Part shown: one piece after another, positions 59,777 through 64,000 of the stretch | Layout: each line of letters opens with the position of its first letter | How positions within the stretch are numbered: position 1 is the first letter of the stretch | Assembly (NCBI GenBank): GCA_900771345.1 | Contig: CAAGNQ010000027.1 | Coordinates: 25,844-89,843 of the forward strand | Direction of reading: 5' to 3' | Length of the DNA stretch: 64,000 nucleotides | DNA from: Clostridia bacterium | GTDB lineage: Bacteria; Bacillota; Clostridia; Christensenellales; Borkfalkiaceae | Made by a program: the position numbers and the translations under genes | Notes under the pieces: model-generated | The model's database searches: none | What the model was told of the DNA's origin: nothing | What the model saw: only the letters and a program-made list of their open reading frames with translations

Positions 59777-59935
59777 TTATTCTTTTTGAGAATTGTTTTT
59801 GGTAGTTTGGTTAAGCTTTTCTTTAACTTGTTCTTGACCGTCTCGCACCATTTGTCTAACTTTTGCCGAGTTGGTAACAAGCACTGCTCCACCCACCATT
59901 CCTAGAATAATACCACATAAAAACTTGTCGTCCAT
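59777..59935 (-). CDS. Small single-pass membrane protein (YtxH-like)
   Basis: 52 residues. It begins MDDKFLCGIILGMVGGAVLV, a glycine-rich membrane segment, then continues with a charged amphipathic helix (KVRQMVRDGQEQVKEKLNQ). The shape recalls short YtxH/DUF3918-type proteins. A GGGGGG ribosome site stands five bases before the ATG. It follows nifU by 67 bases and ends at a terminator, so it is probably the last gene of the Fe-S cluster operon. Function unknown. Confidence 0.75.
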   Translation of the reverse strand: MDDKFLCGIILGMVGGAVLVTNSAKVRQMVRDGQEQVKEKLNQTTKNNSQKE

Positions 59936-60002
59936 AATGTCCCCCCTCTTTAATCCTAATATGCGTATTTTAAGAAAAAGTATACATTACGGCTAAATAA
60001 CC

Positions 60003-60374
60003 TTATTTTGCCTGCTTTGACCTATAATCCTCAATGGCTTTCTTTATCGCCTCTTCAGCAAGTACCGAGCAGTGAATTTTTTGTGAAGGAAGTCCTCCAA
60101 GGCACTCGATAACTTTTTTGTTGGTCAGTTTTAATGCCTCGTCAACAGTCATCCCTTTAACCATTTCGGTAGCCGTTGCACTCGTTGCTATTGCCGCTGC
60201 GCATCCGAAAGTTTTAAATTTAGCGTCGGTTATAATATCGTTTTCTATTCTTAGAGTAATCTGCATTATATCTCCACAAGACGCGTTGCCAACCTTTCCA
60301 AATCCGTCCGGATTTTCTATTTCACCAACGTTTTTTGGATTTTGGAATGCTTCCATAACTTTTTCACTATACAT
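60003..60374 (-). CDS. nifU: Iron-sulfur cluster scaffold protein NifU/IscU
   Basis: 123 residues with the three cluster cysteines in NASCGDIMQI, TFGCAAAIATSA and KIHCSVLAEEAI, and the Asp two residues after the first Cys. Fe-S clusters are built on it with sulfur from NifS. It overlaps the end of nifS by eight bases. Confidence 0.95.
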   Translation of the reverse strand: MYSEKVMEAFQNPKNVGEIENPDGFGKVGNASCGDIMQITLRIENDIITDAKFKTFGCAAAIATSATATEMVKGMTVDEALKLTNKKVIECLGGLPSQKIHCSVLAEEAIKKAIEDYRSKQAK

Positions 60375-61554
60375 ACTTTATTTCTCCTTCTGCTTTGAAT
60401 AGTGGCGACATTTCACGAAGTCTATCCACTGCTTTTTTTATCGTTTCTACTGCATAATCAACTTCTTCGATAGTGTTGTGCTTTCCAAACGAAAACCTTA
60501 TCGAGCCATGCGCTAGTTCTTCAGGTAGCCCTAATGACAATAACACGTGTGACGGCTCTAATGAGCCAGATGAACAAGCCGAACCTGATGATACTGCTAT
60601 TCCTGCTAAATCTAAACTAAACAGGATTGATTCTCCTTCAATATACTTAAAGGAAAAATCGGCGTTTGCAGGAAGCCTATTTTCTCTTGGTCCGTTAAGT
60701 TTTACAAACGGCACTTCTTTTAACACCCTATCAATAAACCTATCACGAAGAGAACTTACGTACTCAAAGTTCTTTTCCCTATCACGATTTGCTATCGAAA
60801 ATGCCTCGGCAAACCCTACGATTCCAGCCGTGTTGGTCGTGCCACCACGTTTGGTTCTTTCTTGGTGGCCACCGGTGATAATGCTTTGAGTCTTTAACCC
60901 GTTTCGCATATAAAGAGCGCCAACGCCTTTTGGTCCGTAAATTTTGTGCGAACTCATACTCATCATATCAACGCCAAGTTCTTTAACGTCAATATCCAAA
61001 ACCCCTGCCGCTTGAACGGCGTCAGTAAAGCAAACTGCACCCACCTCTTTAGCGATTTTTGCCACTTCCTTAACAGGCTCAATCGTGCCCACCTCGTTAT
61101 TTGCTAGCATACAGCCAATGAATATCGTATCGGGAGTAGTAATGCTTTTTAAGTGTTCAAGGTCAACGAAGCCTTGGCTATCCACCTTCATAAAACTTAT
61201 CCTATATCCCTCTTTTTCGAGTGCTTTAGCAGTAGTAATCATTGCGGCGTGCTCAATCGGGCTTATGATTATGTGATTGCCTTTATCTTTATAAGCGTGC
61301 GCCACACCTCTAATTGCCCAGTTATCACTCTCCGTTCCACCCGAAGTAAAATAAATTTCGGTAGGTTTGGCATTGATTATTTTAGCAATAGTATCCCTAG
61401 CCTCGTCCACAGCCTTAACGGCCTTTCTGCCGTAAGCGTGTTGACTATTTGGGTTGCCGAAAACTTCGGTAAAATACGGTAACATCTTGTCCAAAACTGC
61501 CTTATCCACAGGGGTGGTGGCTGCGTGGTCAAAATATATTTGCTTTTTCTCCAC
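60367..61554 (-). CDS. nifS: Cysteine desulfurase NifS/IscS
   Basis: 395 residues, a class V PLP enzyme. It has YFDHAATTPVD, the cofactor lysine in MSSHKIYGPKGVGALY, and the active-site Cys loop SSGSACSSGSLEPSHVL. It takes sulfur from cysteine for Fe-S clusters and other thio-cofactors. It lies between the Rrf2 regulator and nifU. Confidence 0.96.
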   Translation of the reverse strand: MEKKQIYFDHAATTPVDKAVLDKMLPYFTEVFGNPNSQHAYGRKAVKAVDEARDTIAKIINAKPTEIYFTSGGTESDNWAIRGVAHAYKDKGNHIIISPIEHAAMITTAKALEKEGYRISFMKVDSQGFVDLEHLKSITTPDTIFIGCMLANNEVGTIEPVKEVAKIAKEVGAVCFTDAVQAAGVLDIDVKELGVDMMSMSSHKIYGPKGVGALYMRNGLKTQSIITGGHQERTKRGGTTNTAGIVGFAEAFSIANRDREKNFEYVSSLRDRFIDRVLKEVPFVKLNGPRENRLPANADFSFKYIEGESILFSLDLAGIAVSSGSACSSGSLEPSHVLLSLGLPEELAHGSIRFSFGKHNTIEEVDYAVETIKKAVDRLREMSPLFKAEGEIKYV

Positions 61555-61566
61555 TTTTCTGTCCTC

Positions 61567-61968
61567 CTATTGAAGCTCACCTTTAATCATTTGCTCAAGC
61601 GTCATTGAATCGAGTATTTGGTTTATGCCCTTATAAAGCCTTTTCCAAACACCACTTGACGGACAGCACTTGCACTTTCCGTCCTCTTTAACGCATTCTA
61701 TAATCTCCATATCATCCTCTAGCGCTCTAACGATTTCCCCAACCGTTATATCTTTAGGGTGGCGAGATAGCGAATATCCCCCACTCGCTCCTCTAGAAGC
61801 CGTTACAATGCCTCTTGACGATAACATTCGCATAATTTTTTCGAGATATTTTCCCGATACGGAAACGTAACTTTCAAGCGTGCTTGCCGACACCAAGTTG
61901 CCTTGATAATTAAGCCCTAAAAAATGACAGGCTTTAAGCCCATATTTAGTCTTTGACAGTAATTTCAT
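61567..61968 (-). CDS. Rrf2-family (IscR-like) regulator
   Basis: About 133 residues. A winged helix with KLLSKTKYGLKACHFLGLN, VSGKYLEKIMRMLSSRGIV and RGASGGYSLSR is followed by a CVKEDGKCKCCPSSGVWKRL loop with the cysteines that hold an Fe-S cluster in IscR-type members. It likely senses Fe-S status and represses its own operon. The ATG at 61968 follows AGGT; a codon 11 residues upstream would read through the operator. Confidence 0.92.
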   Translation of the reverse strand: MKLLSKTKYGLKACHFLGLNYQGNLVSASTLESYVSVSGKYLEKIMRMLSSRGIVTASRGASGGYSLSRHPKDITVGEIVRALEDDMEIIECVKEDGKCKCCPSSGVWKRLYKGINQILDSMTLEQMIKGELQ

Positions 61969-61980
61969 AAATATACCTAA

Positions 61981-62035
61981 TTGCAACCAAATTAGTTGCA
62001 TATCCTATTATAAATGGAGTTAGCCTTATTGTCAA
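61981..62035 (-). promoter_or_regulatory. Promoter and palindromic operator of the Rrf2-nifS-nifU operon
   Basis: TTGACA (62030-62035) and TATAAT (62007-62012), 17-base spacer. Just downstream, 61981-62000 is an inverted repeat (TGCAAC, seven bases, GTTGCA) extended by a CTAATT/AATTAG pair. It is placed to block transcription when the Rrf2 protein binds. Confidence 0.7.
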
Positions 62036-62069
62036 ACGAATAAGATAGGAAATTTTGCATTTTAAGACA

Positions 62070-62101
62070 AAAAATCGCTCGATAAATTATCGAGCGATTT
62101 G
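62070..62101 (-). terminator. Terminator of the SPT-like gene
   Basis: AAATCGCTCGATA pairs perfectly with TATCGAGCGATTT around a three-base loop, followed on the minus strand by a T run. Confidence 0.9.
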
Positions 62102-62111
62102 CGATTAATAT

Positions 62112-63293
62112 TTAGTTATTTATAATGTTTAAGACTTCGACGATTTTTTCAATTGCCCTATCCATCTGCTTTTCCGTGTGAGTTGCAGTGTAACTCGTTC
62201 GAAGAAGCGCCTCACCGACAGGCGTTGCAGGTGATACTACGGGATTTACGTAAACCCCTCTGTCAAATAGTAGTTTACATGCAATAAACGCCTTTTCGTC
62301 CTCGTAAGTATATATAGGAATAATAGGGGTTTTGCTCTCGATAATCTTAACGTTATTCGCCTTTAAGCCCTTTCTCATATAGTCGCTTATATCTAAAAGT
62401 GCTTTTACTCTTTCTGGCTCTCTTTTTAGAATATTAAGAGCAGCGTGAGCGCACGCCACGTTTGCTGGAGTTATACTGGCGCAGAAAATAAACGGTCTTG
62501 AAGTATGGCGAACGTATTCGCAAACCTCGTGGCTACTAGCCATATATCCTCCGAGCGAAGCGAGGGATTTTGAAAAAGTTCCCATATAAATATCTACTTG
62601 GTCCTCAAGTCCAAAGTATTCTGCCGTGCCTCTGCCGTGTTTACCCATAACGCCCAGCCCGTGAGCATCGTCAACCATAACCCTTGCCCCGTACTTCTTG
62701 GCAAGTTTTACAATTTCGGGAAGTTTGCAAATTTCCCCACTCATACTAAACACGCCGTCCGTTACGATTAAAATACCTGAAACGCTCGTATCTATCGTTT
62801 GAAGTTGACGCTCCAAATCCTCCATATCAGAGTGTTTATAGCGAAGCATCTTTGCAAATGAAAGCCTGCACCCGTCGTAAATACTAGCGTGATTTTCCTT
62901 GTCGCACAAAATATAGTCGTTTCTGCCTGCAATCGCGCTAATTATTCCGAGATTGCTTTGGAATCCCGTAGAAAAGGTAACAACGTCTTCCTTGTTTAAA
63001 AATTCTGCTAAGTCCTTTTCAAAAGCGATATGCGCGTCAAGCGTACCGTTCAAGAATCTACTGCCCGAACAACCACTGCCGTACTTTTCCATTGCTTTTA
63101 TTCCAGCCTCGATAACTTCAGGGTGAGAAGTAAGCCCAAGATAGTTGTTTGAGCCTATCATAATAATATCTTTCCCTTCCATAACGACTTCTGGGCCTTG
63201 CTTTGAATTAAGTTTATGAAAATAAGGGTAAATCCCCTTTTCCTTTGCAACCTTAACCTTTTCTAGTGACTGGCACTTTTTAAATAAATCCAT
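62112..63293 (-). CDS. Alpha-oxoamine synthase, serine palmitoyltransferase-like
   Basis: 393 residues, PLP-dependent, of the AONS/KBL/SPT family. Features are GSNNYLGLTSHPEV, GSGCSGSRFLNGTLD, DKENHASIYDG, VDDAHGLGVMGKHGRG, the cofactor lysine in MGTFSKSLASLGGY, and a C-terminal YVNPVVSPATP. These condense an amino acid with an acyl-CoA. The IYPYF N-terminus, RHTSRPFIFCASITPANVA and PVVSPATP segments look closer to bacterial serine palmitoyltransferases than to KBL or BioF, as far as I can judge by eye. No biotin or threonine genes are nearby. A terminator follows. Confidence 0.75.
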   Translation of the reverse strand: MDLFKKCQSLEKVKVAKEKGIYPYFHKLNSKQGPEVVMEGKDIIMIGSNNYLGLTSHPEVIEAGIKAMEKYGSGCSGSRFLNGTLDAHIAFEKDLAEFLNKEDVVTFSTGFQSNLGIISAIAGRNDYILCDKENHASIYDGCRLSFAKMLRYKHSDMEDLERQLQTIDTSVSGILIVTDGVFSMSGEICKLPEIVKLAKKYGARVMVDDAHGLGVMGKHGRGTAEYFGLEDQVDIYMGTFSKSLASLGGYMASSHEVCEYVRHTSRPFIFCASITPANVACAHAALNILKREPERVKALLDISDYMRKGLKANNVKIIESKTPIIPIYTYEDEKAFIACKLLFDRGVYVNPVVSPATPVGEALLRTSYTATHTEKQMDRAIEKIVEVLNIINN

Positions 63294-63428
63294 ACTCTCT
63301 CCTTATTATAATTTTTATTCTATAGTTTTCAGTTCAAAAAAAGTTCAAACTACTCTCAATAATAGTTGAGAAAAATAAAAATATGGATTTATTATATCAC
63401 TCTGCTTTCTTGTTTGCAACTAAAATTT

Positions 63429-64000
63429 TTAATTTAACATATCCTCGTTGCCTCTTACCTTAAAAAACCTTGCCACTCCTTGTCTTTTTCCCTCTGCATA
63501 AAGAAGGTTTGAAAGTCTTAAATTTTCTCTCTCTAGCAAGGAAATTCTGTATTTTAATTGCTCGTTTTCCTTTTCTCTTTTTGTTGAAATTCTTCTAACT
63601 AGATTATCTATTTCGTTTTTAAGTTTATAAAACTGAGCGTCAGAAATAAGGCTTTGCTCTTTGTTTTCGCTCGCCATTTGTTCAATAATATTCCCCTCGT
63701 CTTTAAGTTCTTTTATAATTTCTTCAATTTCACTCTTTAAGTTAAAATACACTTTAGGTGAAGCTTTAACTATAACCGGGGTTTCTAATGCCCTTTGTAT
63801 AAGATACTCTTGTTTTTCAAGTCCAGACATTCTGACATAGCTGTCAAGCAGTTCGTTTTCTTCTTCTGACATTCTGAATGAAACAGTTTTGTTTCTCCAT
63901 CGGTTGTGTTTGTCAAGTTTACGGTTTAATATTTGGATTCCCTCTTCGGCTTCTAATTTGTTTATAAGCTCAGCTGTACCTTTGACTGTACTATGATTAT
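63429..64000 (-). CDS. Coiled-coil RHH-like protein resembling mobile-element accessory proteins, N-terminus beyond window
   Basis: The frame is open from the stop at 63429 to the right edge, about 190 residues. The ATG at 63872 lies inside a continuous domain (NRWRNKTVSFRMSEEENELL then YVRMSGLEKQEYLIQRALE), so the true start is outside the window. That domain resembles ribbon-helix-helix proteins found with relaxases and replication proteins in integrative elements of Clostridia. A Lys/Glu-rich coiled coil follows (about 60-130 residues after it). A KVRGNEDMLN end closes the protein. Function unproven. Confidence 0.6.
   Translation of the reverse strand, partial: NHSTVKGTAELINKLEAEEGIQILNRKLDKHNRWRNKTVSFRMSEEENELLDSYVRMSGLEKQEYLIQRALETPVIVKASPKVYFNLKSEIEEIIKELKDEGNIIEQMASENKEQSLISDAQFYKLKNEIDNLVRRISTKREKENEQLKYRISLLERENLRLSNLLYAEGKRQGVARFFKVRGNEDMLN

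Noticed and set aside
1..64000. CRISPR array, tRNA or rRNA genes, insertion sequences
   Set aside because: No regularly spaced repeats, no recognisable tRNA cloverleaf or rRNA stretch and no transposase were seen in the intergenic regions.

Overview
The window looks like chromosome of a low-GC, endospore-forming member of the Clostridia (Firmicutes). The evidence is a clear SpoIIID, a SpoVB-like flippase, a SpoIIQ-like M23 protein with a YwmB-like neighbour, the DUF421/DUF4363 pair, sigma-A promoters of TTGACA-17-TATAAT type, strong AGGAGG ribosome sites and AddAB. Fused IspD-IspF, an archaeal-type AspRS, GltS and many small lipoproteins suggest a gut-type uncultivated lineage; that last step is inference. 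I saw no tRNA, rRNA, CRISPR array, insertion sequence or complete prophage.

Layout. 1-640: a lipoprotein running off the left edge, with a signal peptide joined directly to the C-terminal lobe of an ABC substrate-binding protein, behind an unidentified terminator/antiterminator leader. 643-9933: spoIIID, a PAP2 phosphatase, then a complete histidine operon on the minus strand (TrpR-like regulator, HisZ-HisG fusion, hisD, C, B, H, A, F, IE and a PHP histidinol phosphatase). 10-13 kb: rpsF-ssb-rpsR with a probable S6:S18 leader, cca, and a divergent diacylglycerol kinase. 13.7-24.9 kb: GltS, DegV, AspRS, LysM protein, SpoVB-like flippase, folate transporter FolT under a tetrahydrofolate riboswitch, DUF421/DUF4363, QueH, an S51 peptidase, an orphan CpsB/CpsD tyrosine phosphatase/kinase pair and a ferritin-like protein. 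25-40 kb: lipoproteins, addAB, an M1 peptidase, SpoIIQ/YwmB-like genes and an unrecognised 390-residue protein. 40-53 kb: HU, then tuf, fusA, rpsG, rpsL, rpoC, rpoB on the minus strand. 53-64 kb: RqcP, IspDF, a 704-residue lipoprotein, rpsB-tsf, DUF1292, ruvX, a 52-residue membrane protein, the Rrf2-NifS-NifU Fe-S cluster operon, a serine-palmitoyltransferase-like enzyme, and at the right edge part of a protein resembling accessory proteins of mobile elements.

Most of the window is core metabolism and information processing. Its more unusual content is regulatory: several structured mRNA leaders (FolT, S6, S7, S2, rpoB and the left-edge lipoprotein) and a set of genes (cca, addB, ruvX, perhaps DUF421) whose -10 box lies so close to the start codon that their mRNAs should be leaderless. 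I did not find a convincing new defence or biosynthetic system; the best leads are the left-edge leader with its one-lobed binding protein, the leaderless set, and the sphingolipid-type enzyme in a Clostridium-like genome.
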